A model generated the notes under the pieces. That model made no database searches. It had not been told where the DNA came from and was given only the letters and a program-made list of their open reading frames with translations. A stretch of DNA of 64,000 bases from Vicinamibacterales bacterium (GTDB lineage Bacteria; Acidobacteriota; Vicinamibacteria; Vicinamibacterales; UBA2999), in NCBI GenBank assembly GCA_030680175.1, contig JAUXWO010000055.1, positions 1 through 64,000 on the forward strand, in the 5' to 3' direction. Shown here piece by piece: positions 17,677 through 26,022 of the stretch (position 1 is its first letter; every line of letters begins with the position of its first letter). Both the position numbers and the translations under genes were made by a program.

Positions 17677-18684
17677 ATGTTTTCTGGCCTTCCGTTGTTT
17701 CCCGAGCAGGCGTCGAGCTTCGCGGCCGACGTCGACGCCCTGTACTTCTTCATCATCGCGGTCTCGGCGTTCTTCGCCTCCCTGATCGCGATCCTGGTGC
17801 TGATCTTCGCCGTCAAGTACCGGCGGCGGCACGATCAGGAGGTGGGGGCGCCGATTGAGGGGTCGCTCCCGCTGGAGCTGGCCTGGTCGCTCATCCCGAC
17901 GGTCATCGCGATGGTGATGTTCGCGTGGGGCGCGCAGGTGTACTACGACCTGCGGCGGCCGCCGGCGGAAGCGCACCAGATCTACGCGGTGGGCAAGCAG
18001 TGGATGTGGAAGTTCCAGCATCTCGAGGGCCCGCGCGAGATCAACGAGCTGCACGTGCCGACGGGGCGCCCGGTGAAGATCACCGTGACGTCCGAGGACG
18101 TGATTCACTCGCTGTACTTCCCGTCGTTCCGGACCAAGATCGACGCCATCCCCGGCCGCTACACGACGCTGTGGTTCGAGCCGACGAAGCCGGGGCGCTA
18201 CCATATCTTCTGCGCCGAGTACTGCGGCACGATGCACTCGGGCATGATCGGCACGGTGGTCGTGATGGAGCCGGCGCAGTACCAGGCGTGGCTGTCGGGC
18301 GGCGCCGGCGAGGGCACGCTGGCGGAACAGGGGGCGCGGCTCTTCCAGGACCTCTCGTGCAACACCTGCCACCTCGAGACGGCGCAGGGGCGCGGCCCGT
18401 CGCTCAAGGACATCATGGGCAAGCCCGTCCAGCTCACGACGGGCGAGTCGGTGATGGTGGACGAGGTCTACCTGCGCGAGTCCATTCTGAACTCGCAGGC
18501 GAAGATCGTCGCCGGTTATACGCCGCTGATGCCCACCTTCCAGGGGCTCATCAGCGAGGAGGGCCTCGTCGCCCTCATCGAGTACATCAGGACGCTGTCG
18601 CCGCAGGCGGCCACGGCTCCGGCGGCGGCGCCCGCGCCGCCCGTCGAGGCGCCCGCGCCCGCGCCGCAGGGTGATCGGAACTAG
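17677..18684 (+). CDS. coxB: caa3-type cytochrome c oxidase subunit II with fused cytochrome c
   Basis: 335 residues: two N-terminal membrane helices (about 25-50 and 68-90), a cupredoxin CuA domain with ligands in [11 protein letters not shown] and [12 protein letters not shown] (near residues 182-193), then a haem-c domain with CNTCH near residue 229 and a methionine in [10 protein letters not shown]. The C-terminus is a Pro/Ala-rich tail. The fused cytochrome defines a caa3 enzyme, which can take electrons directly from the adjacent alternative complex III. coxA starts two bases after the stop. Confidence 0.96.
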   Translation: MFSGLPLFPEQASSFAADVDALYFFIIAVSAFFASLIAILVLIFAVKYRRRHDQEVGAPIEGSLPLELAWSLIPTVIAMVMFAWGAQVYYDLRRPPAEAHQIYAVGKQWMWKFQHLEGPREINELHVPTGRPVKITVTSEDVIHSLYFPSFRTKIDAIPGRYTTLWFEPTKPGRYHIFCAEYCGTMHSGMIGTVVVMEPAQYQAWLSGGAGEGTLAEQGARLFQDLSCNTCHLETAQGRGPSLKDIMGKPVQLTTGESVMVDEVYLRESILNSQAKIVAGYTPLMPTFQGLISEEGLVALIEYIRTLSPQAATAPAAAPAPPVEAPAPAPQGDRN

Positions 18685-18686
18685 TC

Positions 18687-20312
18687 ATGCTGGACACGTT
18701 GAAGCTCCCGGAACGGCACTACCTGAACAACGGTCACGGCCTGAAGTCGTGGTTGTTGACGAAGGACCACAAGCGGATCGCGATCCTCTACCTGATCTCG
18801 ATCTCGGCGTTCTTCTTCCTCGGCGGGCTCTTCGCCGTGGGCATCCGGCTGGAGCTGACGACGCCGCAGGGCGACTTCTTCCAGCCCGACACCTACAACA
18901 AGATGTTCACGCTGCACGGCGTGATCATGGTGTTCTTCTTCCTGATCCCGTCGATCCCGGCGGTGCTCGGCAACTTCCTGATCCCGCCGATGATCGGCGC
19001 GAAGGACCTGGCGTTCCCGCGCATCAACCTGCTCAGCTGGTACATCTACGTGCTGGGCGGCCTCTTCGCGCTGTTCGCCATCCTCGTGGGCGGGGTCGAC
19101 ACCGGCTGGACGTTCTACACGCCGTACAGCTCCGCGGCGTCGAACACGAACGTGATTCCGACGGCGCTCGGCGTGTTCATCGCCGGGTTCTCGTCCATCC
19201 TCACCGGGCTGAACTTCATCGTCACGATCCACCGGATGCGGGCGCCGGGGATGACGTGGTTCAAGCTGCCCCTGTTCGTGTGGGCGCACTACGCGACGAG
19301 CCTCATCCAGGTGCTCGGCACGCCGGTCGTGGCCATCACGATCATCATGGTGTTCGTGGAGCGCGCGTTCGGCTTCGGGATCTTCGACCCGCAGCGGGGC
19401 GGCGACCCGGTGCTGTTCCAGCACCTCTTCTGGTTCTACTCGCACCCGGCCGTCTACATCATGATCCTGCCGGCGATGGGCGTCATCAGCGAGCTCATCT
19501 CGACCTTCTCGCGCAAGAAGGTCTTCGGCTACAGCTTCGTGGCGTTCTCGAGCCTCGCGATCGCCGTCTTCGGCTTCATCGTCTGGGCCCACCACATGTT
19601 CGTGGCGGGTATCTCGGTGTACGCCGCGATGGTGTTCTCGTTCCTGAGTTTCTCGGTCGCCATTCCCTCGGCCGTGAAGACGTTCAACTGGACCGCCACC
19701 CTGTACAAGGGGTCGCTCACGTTCGAGGCGCCGATGCTGTACGTCTACGGCTTCCTCGGGCTGTTCCTGGTCGGCGGGCTGACGGGCCTGTTCCTGGCGA
19801 CGCTCGGCGTCGACGTGCACGTCCACGACACCTACTTCGTGGTGGCCCACTTCCACTACATCATGGTCGGCGGCGCGATCATGGGGTACCTCGGCGGCCT
19901 GCACTTCTGGTGGCCGAAGATCGTGGGCCGGATGTACTCCGAGTTCCTCTCGCGCATCAGCGCCATCCTGGTGTTCGTCGGTTTCAACCTGACGTTCTTC
20001 CCGCAGTTCGTGCTCGGCTACATGGGCATGCCCCGGCGCTATCACATGTATCCGGACGAGTTCCAGGTGCTGAACGTGATGTCGTCGGCGGGCGCCGCCG
20101 TGCTCGGGCTCGGCTACCTGCTGCCGGTCATCTACTTCCTCTGGTCGCTGAAGCACGGCGAGGTGGCCGGCCCCAATCCCTGGGGCGCCTCGGGGCTCGA
20201 GTGGCGCACGGCGTCCCCGCCCCCGACCGAAAACTTCGCCGAGGTGCCGACGGACATCCCGGAAGCTTACGAGTACACGCCGCACGTCGTTCGGGAGGCC
20301 AAGCTTGTCTGA
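18687..20312 (+). CDS. coxA: Cytochrome c oxidase subunit I (A2-type haem-copper oxidase)
   Basis: 541 residues, twelve membrane helices. The six metal-binding histidines are present, including MFTLHGVIM (haem a), [11 protein letters not shown] (CuB His with the cross-linked Tyr), WAHHMFVAG (CuB) and [12 protein letters not shown] (haem a3/a). At the end of the D-channel the motif is YSHPAVY, not GHPEVY, so the glutamate of A1 enzymes is replaced by the Tyr-Ser pair of A2 enzymes, as in Rhodothermus and Thermus caa3. It reduces oxygen to water and pumps protons. It overlaps coxC by 8 bases. Confidence 0.97.
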   Translation: MLDTLKLPERHYLNNGHGLKSWLLTKDHKRIAILYLISISAFFFLGGLFAVGIRLELTTPQGDFFQPDTYNKMFTLHGVIMVFFFLIPSIPAVLGNFLIPPMIGAKDLAFPRINLLSWYIYVLGGLFALFAILVGGVDTGWTFYTPYSSAASNTNVIPTALGVFIAGFSSILTGLNFIVTIHRMRAPGMTWFKLPLFVWAHYATSLIQVLGTPVVAITIIMVFVERAFGFGIFDPQRGGDPVLFQHLFWFYSHPAVYIMILPAMGVISELISTFSRKKVFGYSFVAFSSLAIAVFGFIVWAHHMFVAGISVYAAMVFSFLSFSVAIPSAVKTFNWTATLYKGSLTFEAPMLYVYGFLGLFLVGGLTGLFLATLGVDVHVHDTYFVVAHFHYIMVGGAIMGYLGGLHFWWPKIVGRMYSEFLSRISAILVFVGFNLTFFPQFVLGYMGMPRRYHMYPDEFQVLNVMSSAGAAVLGLGYLLPVIYFLWSLKHGEVAGPNPWGASGLEWRTASPPPTENFAEVPTDIPEAYEYTPHVVREAKLV

Positions 20313-20991
20313 CGCAGCCGTTCACACCGGGGCCCACGGGCACGCGCACCACCCCGCGTTGCAGCATCACTTCGACACGATGCAGCAGCAGAAGGAGGCG
20401 GGCGTCCTCGGGATGTGGCTCTTCCTGCTCACCGAAATCCTGTTTTTCGGCGGGCTGTTCATGGCCTACACGCTGTACCGCATCTGGTACTACGATGCGT
20501 TCGTCGCGGGCAGCCTCGAGCTCGACCTGTTCTGGGGCACGCTGAACACCGCGGTCCTCATCGGCAGCTCGCTCACGATGGCGCTCGCCGTCCGCGCCGC
20601 CCAGACCAGCAACCGGAACCTGACCATGGCGATGATCATCGCCACGATGGTGCTCGGGACGGTCTTCCTCGGCGTCAAGGTGATCGAGTACGAGCACAAG
20701 TTCGCGGTGGGGCTCATCCCCGGACCCGGCTTCGTGTGGCACGGCAACGAGGCGCTCGGCCGCAACGTGCAGCTGTTCTTCAGCCTCTACTTCACGATGA
20801 CGGGGCTGCACGCCCTGCACATGATCATCGGCCTCGGCATCATGACCGTCATCCTGTGGATGACGTGGAAGGGCCGGTTCGACGCCGAGTACTACGCCCC
20901 GGTCGAGATGACGGGCCTCTACTGGCACTTCGTCGACATCGTGTGGATCTACCTCTTCCCGCTGCTGTACCTGGTGGAGCGCCATAACTGA
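20305..20991 (+). CDS. coxC: Cytochrome c oxidase subunit III
   Basis: 228 residues with a TTG start (GGGAGG seven bases upstream) that overlaps the end of coxA. After a His-rich N-terminus there are five hydrophobic helices; subunit III signatures are [30 protein letters not shown]-like [19 protein letters not shown], and [14 protein letters not shown] followed by [20 protein letters not shown]. It stabilises subunit I and its proton uptake. A palindromic element separates it from coxD. Confidence 0.95.
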   Translation: MSDAAVHTGAHGHAHHPALQHHFDTMQQQKEAGVLGMWLFLLTEILFFGGLFMAYTLYRIWYYDAFVAGSLELDLFWGTLNTAVLIGSSLTMALAVRAAQTSNRNLTMAMIIATMVLGTVFLGVKVIEYEHKFAVGLIPGPGFVWHGNEALGRNVQLFFSLYFTMTGLHALHMIIGLGIMTVILWMTWKGRFDAEYYAPVEMTGLYWHFVDIVWIYLFPLLYLVERHN

Positions 20992-21003
20992 TGGAGCGCC
21001 TCG

Positions 21004-21098
21004 ACGATTGCCTGCGCGTACGAACGGCTGAGCGGCCGCGATGGCCGGGCCGCTCCCACGGAACGGCCCCTTTCGCTTTCAACAGGACACGCCACTAG
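21004..21098 (-). repeat. Dispersed palindromic element, copy D
   Basis: Minus-strand reading begins CTAGTGGCGTGT and contains a GGGCCGTTCC/GGAGCGGCCC-type hairpin (21047-21069) with the flanking AAAGGGG seen in copy B. The CACTAG end lies two bases before the coxD ATG. Confidence 0.65.
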
Positions 21099-21100
21099 TC

Positions 21101-21403
21101 ATGGGACACGTTGCTTCAAAATCGATGTACTACGGGATCTTCGCGGCCCTCATGGTGCTGACGTGGATCACCGTGGCCGTGGCGTACGTCGACCTCGGTG
21201 CGGCCAACAAGGCCGTGGCGCTTGGCATCGCCACGATCAAGGCGACGCTCGTCGTGCTGTTCTTCATGCATGTGAAGGAAAGCAGCCGGCTGACGAAGGT
21301 CATTGTCGCGTCGGGCTTCTTCTTCCTGGCCATCCTGGTGGCCCTGACGATGACCGACTACGCGAGCCGGGGCTTCCTCCCCATGCCGCCCGGCCTGCAG
21401 TAA
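21101..21403 (+). CDS. coxD: Cytochrome c oxidase subunit IV (CoxD/CyoD-like)
   Basis: 100 residues with three membrane helices (about 7-27, 38-58 and 65-86) and the family signature ATIKATLVVLFFMHVKESS between helices two and three. It is a small accessory subunit of the oxidase and the last gene of the respiratory operon. ATG 21101 sits directly after the palindromic element and has no evident Shine-Dalgarno sequence; translation may depend on readthrough from coxC. Confidence 0.9.
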   Translation: MGHVASKSMYYGIFAALMVLTWITVAVAYVDLGAANKAVALGIATIKATLVVLFFMHVKESSRLTKVIVASGFFFLAILVALTMTDYASRGFLPMPPGLQ

Positions 21404-21491
21404 GACGCGGTCACCTCCGCGCGCGCGCTCGCGAACGTGCAGGGCAAGGGGCAGGCCGCCGGCCCGCGGCGCGTGATCAACGCGTAGCGCC

Positions 21492-22187
21492 CTACACGCG
21501 GGCGAAGACGTTGAAGCGATACTCGCCCATGCGGTAGCCCTCGACCCGCTGCTGGCCGATCTGGATCGCCGACGCGCCCATCTGATCGAGCATCCGCAGG
21601 AACCACAGGCGGTCGAAATACAGATGATCGAGGCCCCGATAGCGGGCCTCGTACTCGTCGGCACCCAGCGTGCCCCGCCTCAACTGCAGCGCCTCTTCGC
21701 GGAAATCCACGTCGGGCACATCGAGAATGGCCACCGCCCGCGTGGCCTTGGACGTCATGCGCGCGAGCACGCCGCGGGCGTATTCGTGATCGGGGAAGTA
21801 CAGGAACGATCCGCACGCCACGACCACATCGGCCGGTTCGGCCGGATCCAGTGACGCCGCATCGCCGACGAGCCAGTGGCCCTCGGGCATCACCTGCCGG
21901 GCCGCCGCGATCAGGGCCTCCGACTGATCGATCCCGCCGACGCGGCAGCCGGCTTGCTGCAGGGGGTAGGTGAAGGCGCCGGCGCCGCAGCCGACGTCGA
22001 ACACGGACTCGTCCTCGCGGAGTTCCAGCGTCTCGGCGACGCCGCCGATGAAGTGGCGCCAGGCGGCTTCGTCGACGCCGCCGGCCCCGGAGTCGAACCC
22101 ATCGGCGGCCAGCAACTGGGCGAGCACCGAACCCCGGGTGGGATCGAGCCGCCGCCGCGCCCAGACGTCTCTCCACGACGTGGTCAT
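21492..22187 (-). CDS. Class I SAM-dependent methyltransferase
   Basis: 231 residues. Motif I is VFDVGCGAGAF (near residue 63), followed by the acidic residue of motif II in VGGIDQSE, motif post-II in LVGDAASLDPAEP and motif IV in DVVVACGSFLYFP. The C-terminal part (GLDHLYFDRLWFLRMLD and MGEYRFNVFARV) probably binds the substrate, which cannot be told. No signal peptide. Its start overlaps the stop of the small upstream gene (ATGA). Convergent with coxD across an 88-base spacer. Confidence 0.85.
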   Translation of the reverse strand: MTTSWRDVWARRRLDPTRGSVLAQLLAADGFDSGAGGVDEAAWRHFIGGVAETLELREDESVFDVGCGAGAFTYPLQQAGCRVGGIDQSEALIAAARQVMPEGHWLVGDAASLDPAEPADVVVACGSFLYFPDHEYARGVLARMTSKATRAVAILDVPDVDFREEALQLRRGTLGADEYEARYRGLDHLYFDRLWFLRMLDQMGASAIQIGQQRVEGYRMGEYRFNVFARV

Positions 22188-22330
22188 GACGACGCACTCC
22201 CACCCTGGCGCGCGGACAGCACCTCGCCGAGCGCCGCGCCAAGCCGCGCACGGTCGGCTGCCGTCCGGACGCCCACGCGCCGTCTGGGGACGGCTGACTC
22301 GAAGCGGTGCGACACGTTCTTCACATCCAT
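22184..22330 (-). CDS. Small basic protein of unknown function
   Basis: 48 residues (MDVKNVSHRFESAVPRRRV and so on), with GAAAGG five bases before ATG 22330 and its TGA overlapping the ATG of the methyltransferase. The frame stays open upstream to an alternative start at 22498, which would give 104 residues and overlap the esterase stop. I prefer the short form for its ribosome site. No domain is recognised. It could be a genuine coupled leader-like gene or chance coding in GC-rich DNA. Confidence 0.4.
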   Translation of the reverse strand: MDVKNVSHRFESAVPRRRVGVRTAADRARLGAALGEVLSARQGGSASS

Positions 22331-22475
22331 ACCTTTCACGAGCCGCTCGCGCCTGATCGCCGGGGCCGGGCCGGCATAGGGCGCGAGATCCAGCCGCAGG
22401 AGGTGCACGCCGCTCGGGTGCACGCGCCCCGCCGACGCGTGGCCGGGCGCACCGGACAGGAGACGCGCGCGCCCC

Positions 22476-23243
22476 TTACCGCTCCCGGAGCCGGCCAAGG
22501 AAGGCGAGCACGTGTGCCACCAGGACGTCGCGGTCGAAGTCCACGGCGACCAGGTGGGCGGACCGCGGCAGCCACAGCGTCTCGACCGGTGCGCTGAGGC
22601 GCCCGGCCAGCTCCTCGACGTGCGCGCGCGGGACCGTCCGGTCGCGATCGCCGTGGACGAGGAGCACCGGACATCGCACGCGCTCGTGCAGCGCTTCCGT
22701 CTCCTGCATCAGGGCCACGAACTCCAGCAGGGACGCCAGCGGGCAGACGTCCATGCGCCGGAGATCCGCCACCACCGCGCGATCGCACACGTCGATGCCC
22801 GCCTCCTTGCGCACTTGTCGGAGGCGCGGCAGCGGGAAGGACCGCGCGGCCACACTCTGTGACACGAGACGAAGGCGGGTCCGGAAGGGCATGCGGAGCG
22901 GCGGCGCCAGCAACACCAGCGCCGACACATCGGCCGGCTGCTCCGCGGCGAGCTCCAGCGCCAGCAGTGCGCCCATGGAGCCGCCGATGACCGCCACGGG
23001 CGCGCCGGTGGCGGCACGACGCCCGGTGAACGCGTCACCGGCGGCACGCCGCCAGTGCACCCGTGTCGCGCGGGCGAGCATGCGCGCATCGTGTCCGTGT
23101 CCCGGAAGCATCGGGGCGTCGACGCGAAAGCCGGCGTCCGAGAGTGCACCTGTCAACGGCGCCAGCTCCCGTGGCGACCCGGTCAGACCGTGCAGCGCGA
23201 GCACGCCGGATCCCGCGGCGTCGTCGGAGTGAGGCCTCATCAT
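22476..23243 (-). CDS. Alpha/beta hydrolase, carboxylesterase / monoglyceride lipase type
   Basis: 255 residues, no signal peptide. The family opening GVLALHGLTGSPRELAPL holds the oxyanion-hole residues (HGLTG). The nucleophile is in GGSMGALLALE (Ser near residue 89), the acid in VHGDRDRTVP (near residue 197) and the His in PRSAHLVAVDFD (near residue 227). This matches Est30-like carboxylesterases that hydrolyse short- to medium-chain esters in the cytoplasm. The start is one of two adjacent ATGs (23243 and 23240), five bases after the ankyrin gene stop, so the two are co-transcribed. Confidence 0.88.
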   Translation of the reverse strand: MMRPHSDDAAGSGVLALHGLTGSPRELAPLTGALSDAGFRVDAPMLPGHGHDARMLARATRVHWRRAAGDAFTGRRAATGAPVAVIGGSMGALLALELAAEQPADVSALVLLAPPLRMPFRTRLRLVSQSVAARSFPLPRLRQVRKEAGIDVCDRAVVADLRRMDVCPLASLLEFVALMQETEALHERVRCPVLLVHGDRDRTVPRAHVEELAGRLSAPVETLWLPRSAHLVAVDFDRDVLVAHVLAFLGRLRER

Positions 23244-23247
23244 CACG

Positions 23248-23769
23248 TCAGGGAAGCAGCTCTCGCGCGGTCCTGCCCGAGGCATCGGTTGCCTGCTCGT
23301 CGGCGCCGGCGTCGACGAGCCGCGACACGATGCCGGGATGCCCCCCAAGGGCCGCTGCCATGAGGGGCGTCTGGTGGCGGGAGGAGCGCGCCTCGAGACG
23401 CGCGCCTCGCGCGAGCAGTGACTCGACCACCTCGCGGTGGCCCCCGGTGGCCGCCCACCCGAGCGCCGTCCACTGACGCTCCACGCCCACGCGGCGGGCG
23501 TGCTCGAGGTCCGCGCCGGCGTCGGCGACGGCATTGACGATGTCGAGGTATCCGAGGTGGGCGGCGAGCGTCAGCGGTGTCCAGCCGTCGGGGAGGGAGG
23601 CGTTCGCCGACACGCCGGCGGCGAGGTGCTCCCGGACGGCGCCGGCATCGCCTCGCCGGATCGCCTCGTCGAGCCGGCCGATGGCCGCACCATCGGCACA
23701 CGCGCTGGCGAGGATCGCCGCGAGCGCCACCGCCCGCCAACGTGGCCGCCCTGAACTGAGCCCTGTCAA
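23248..23769 (-). CDS. Exported ankyrin-repeat protein
   Basis: 173 residues. An N-terminal hydrophobic signal (WRAVALAAILASACADG) has a cysteine where a lipoprotein signal would, though the residue three positions before it is Ala rather than Leu. Four ankyrin repeats follow: GWTPLTLAAHLGYLDIVNAV, QWTALGWAATGGHREVVESL and TPLMAAALGGHPGIVSRLV are the clearest. It would act as a periplasmic protein-binding scaffold; the partner is unknown. The start is a TTG with no strong ribosome site and is uncertain. Confidence 0.8.
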   Translation of the reverse strand: MTGLSSGRPRWRAVALAAILASACADGAAIGRLDEAIRRGDAGAVREHLAAGVSANASLPDGWTPLTLAAHLGYLDIVNAVADAGADLEHARRVGVERQWTALGWAATGGHREVVESLLARGARLEARSSRHQTPLMAAALGGHPGIVSRLVDAGADEQATDASGRTARELLP

Positions 23770-23784
23770 CGGGAGCTTCGGTTC

Positions 23785-23898
23785 TCTCGTGGCGTGTATC
23801 GACTGAAGAGGTACTACCAGCGCCTCTGCTCAGCCGCGATTGTGCGGGCCGCCCAACGGGCGTCCCGGTAGTAAATCGTCAACAACACACCCTTAGTG
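23785..23898 (+). repeat. Dispersed palindromic element, copy E
   Basis: Reads CGTGGCGTGTATC, GACTGAAGAGG, ACCAGCGCCTCTGCTCAG, a GGGCCGCCC/GGGCGTCCC hairpin (23846-23866), AATCGTCAAC and CCTTAGTGG, very similar to copies A and C. Its right end contains the TAA stop of the minus-strand SEC-C gene. Confidence 0.75.
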
Positions 23899-24120
23899 GT
23901 AGTGCCCGTGCTCTGGCGACCAGACGCGGCCGGGTCCGGCGGGGGCGGAATCGTCCGTCATGGACGTGAAGCCCAGGATCAGCGCGCCGAGCATCGCGCC
24001 GACGACCGCAATCAGCATGAGCTTGCCCGAGGTGGACTGCTCGGTCCTGGTGGCGCAGCAGCGCTTGAATTTCTTGCCGCTTCCGCACGCGCAGAGGTCG
24101 TTCCGTCCAGCCTTGCCCAT
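23893..24120 (-). CDS. Small SEC-C motif protein with one transmembrane helix
   Basis: 75 residues. The N-terminus is a SEC-C zinc-binding motif (NDLCACGSGKKFKRCC, residues 7-22), as found at the end of SecA and in many stand-alone proteins. A single transmembrane helix follows (about 33-53, KLMLIAVVGAMLGALILG) and then a short polar tail ending EHGHYH. GGGGTGATGAG precedes the ATG. The motif may contact SecB, SecA or ribosomes at the membrane; this is inference from the motif alone. Confidence 0.8.
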   Translation of the reverse strand: MGKAGRNDLCACGSGKKFKRCCATRTEQSTSGKLMLIAVVGAMLGALILGFTSMTDDSAPAGPGRVWSPEHGHYH

Positions 24121-24247
24121 CTCATCACCCCAGCATCTTCACGTCGATACGCCGAGTTGCGGTGTCGGGGACCCGCACTCCTCGGATTCTACCGTGAATC
24201 GCCGGCGGGGGACGTATGGGGGTGGGGGGTGGAGAGTGGGGGTCACG

Positions 24248-24385
24248 GACAAACACGAAGATCACGATGGCCACGAAGACGACACGAACCCTCTCCTCCA
24301 AAGAACACTCTCCAGAAGAGACCGTCCATTGAAGAACGTTTTCGTGCGTCTTCGTGGCCTTCGTGACCTTCGTGTTTGTACGTGA
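24248..24385. repeat. Large imperfect inverted repeat of 9-bp units (CACGAAG family)
   Basis: The left arm (about 24248-24288) contains ACAAACACGAAGATCACG and CCACGAAGAC; the right arm (about 24340-24385) is its near-complement (GTCTTCGTGGCCTTCGTG and CTTCGTGTTTGT). Both arms consist of 9-base CACGAAGNN units. The loop is about 50 bases. The array lies in the spacer between the SEC-C and PPK2 genes, in which I see no coding sequence. Confidence 0.7.
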
Positions 24386-24399
24386 CTCCCCACTCCCCA

Positions 24400-25170
24400 C
24401 TACCCATACTTGTGTTTCATCGGCTTGACGGGCCCGGTGTAGCGCTCCTTCGCGGGCTTCGCGGGCAGCGGCGCGAGCTCAATCGGCGGGTCGTCGATGT
24501 GGAGGTCGGGCACCTGGTCGAGCAGGTGGCGGATGAGGGTGAGCCGGCCGCGCCGCTGATCGTTGAAGTCGACGACGTGCCACGGCGCGTGCTTCGTGTG
24601 GGTGGCCTCGAACATGGCCTCGCGCGCCTGGCCGTACTCGCGGAACAGCTCGCGCGCTTTCATGTCGATGGGCGAGAGCTTCCAGCGCTTCAGGGGATCC
24701 TCGGCGCGCTCGGCGAACCGCTCTTCCTGCTGCGCCTGGTCCACGGCGAGCCAGTACTTGAACAGCAGGATCCCCTCGTCGACAAGCGTGCGCTCGAAGA
24801 CGGGCGCCTGCTTCAGGAACGTGCGGTACTCCTCGTCGCTGCAGAACCCCATCACGCGCTCGACGCCCGCGCGGTTGTACCAGCTGCGATCGAACAGCAC
24901 GAGCTCGCCGGCGGCCGGCAGGTGCGGCACGTAGCGCTGAAAGTACCACTGGGAGCTCTCGCGTTCGGTGGGCTTCGCGAGCGCGACGATGTGCACCTGG
25001 CGGGGATTGAGGCGCTCGGCGATCGCGTTGATGGTGCCGCCCTTGCCGGCGGTATCGCGCCCCTCGAAGAGCACGACCATGCGCGTACCGGTGTGCTTGA
25101 GCCAGTGCGCGAGGTTGTTCAGCTCGAGCTGGAGGGGCTCGAGGTGCTTCTCGTACGCCTTCTTCTTCAT
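24400..25170 (-). CDS. ppk2: Polyphosphate kinase 2 family protein (PPK2)
   Basis: 256 residues in the single-domain PPK2 fold. Walker A is FEGRDTAGKGGT (near residue 35), the lid and Walker B are in ELVLFDRSWYNRAGVERVMGF, and substrate-binding residues are in KPTERESSQWYFQRYVPHLP and DPLKRWKLSPIDMKA. It transfers phosphate between polyphosphate and nucleotides in the cytoplasm; whether it prefers mono- or diphosphates cannot be read from the sequence with certainty. I chose ATG 25170 (MKKKAYEKHLEP), which has AGGTGA just upstream; an earlier ATG at 25218 would add 16 unconserved residues. Confidence 0.92.
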   Translation of the reverse strand: MKKKAYEKHLEPLQLELNNLAHWLKHTGTRMVVLFEGRDTAGKGGTINAIAERLNPRQVHIVALAKPTERESSQWYFQRYVPHLPAAGELVLFDRSWYNRAGVERVMGFCSDEEYRTFLKQAPVFERTLVDEGILLFKYWLAVDQAQQEERFAERAEDPLKRWKLSPIDMKARELFREYGQAREAMFEATHTKHAPWHVVDFNDQRRGRLTLIRHLLDQVPDLHIDDPPIELAPLPAKPAKERYTGPVKPMKHKYG

Positions 25171-25319
25171 CGTCACCTGGACTCCCTGTGCCTGAGCTGG
25201 ATGGCCTGCTCCCGTCATGGTATAAGAATCGACGTCAGCCACCTGGCGCCACGATGGCGGCAAGCGCATGCTTGTCGTAGGGCGCCCCCCGCCGGCTGTG
25301 CTGGACCCGCCGCCGCGGG

Positions 25320-25947
25320 GCAGGGCGACTTCCCGGCGGCGGGCGCCGCCGACGTGCGCTACCTGAACGTCCTCGACCGGCCGCTACGGCGTGTCGGGCG
25401 AGTGGCAGCGCGCCACGAGCACGAGCGTGACGCGGGTCGAGGACTTCGGCTTCCACTATCGCCTCAACCTGTTCTCGAACTTCACCTACTTCCTCGACGA
25501 CCCGGAGAACGGCGATCAGTTCGAGCAGGCCGATCGCCGGCTGGCGAGCGGCGCGACGCTGTCGCACCGGCGGACCGGCGTCTGGGCGGGCCGCCAGATC
25601 GAACACGCGGCCGGCGTCCAGCTCCGGCACGATCGACGCTCGCGCCGGCCGACGGCCGTGTCTTCGGCAGCGTCCGCCTGCGTGCCTTCGGCAGCCGTCC
25701 GCTCATCGAGGACAACAGCGTGCGGTCCGAGGCCACGCGGCTGATCTACGCCCAGGCCGGCTACCGCATCTCGCCCCGCGCGCGCGTGGTCGTCGACGCG
25801 TTCAACCTGTTCGATGCGGCCGCCAGCGATATCGACTACTTCTACACATCGCGCCTTCGCGGCGAACCCGCCGGCGGGATCGAGGACGTGCATGCGCACC
25901 CGGCGCTGCCGCGCACGGTGCGGGTGAGCCTGCAGCTGTCGTTCTGA
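25320..25947 (+). pseudogene. TonB-dependent receptor remnant (truncated, frameshifted, internally deleted)
   Basis: Receptor-like sequence is split over frames. One frame gives FPAAGAADVRYLNVLDR, the next gives RYGVSGEWQRATS and NLFSNFTYFLDDPENGDQFE (about 25382-25630), and a third segment returns to the first frame with GRVFGSVRLRAFGSRPLIED, DAFNLFDAAASDIDYFYTSR and the C-terminal beta-strand TVRVSLQLSF* (25650-25947). The plug, most of the barrel and the middle between the last two segments are missing. The final aromatic residue and strand are those of an outer-membrane barrel. It is a decayed relic with no start, directly upstream of the histidine kinase. Confidence 0.75.
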
Positions 25948-26022
25948 GCCGGGCACGGGGGCTATACTGCCGTGTATGGCTCGCCCTCGCGTCGTCCCGG
26001 GCGCAGCCGGAGACGTTCCGTT

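Noticed and set aside
24376-25947. A continuous plus-strand frame through PPK2 and the receptor remnant
   Set aside because: Its first part is antisense to PPK2, which has clear Walker motifs, and only its last third resembles a receptor; it is a chance join.
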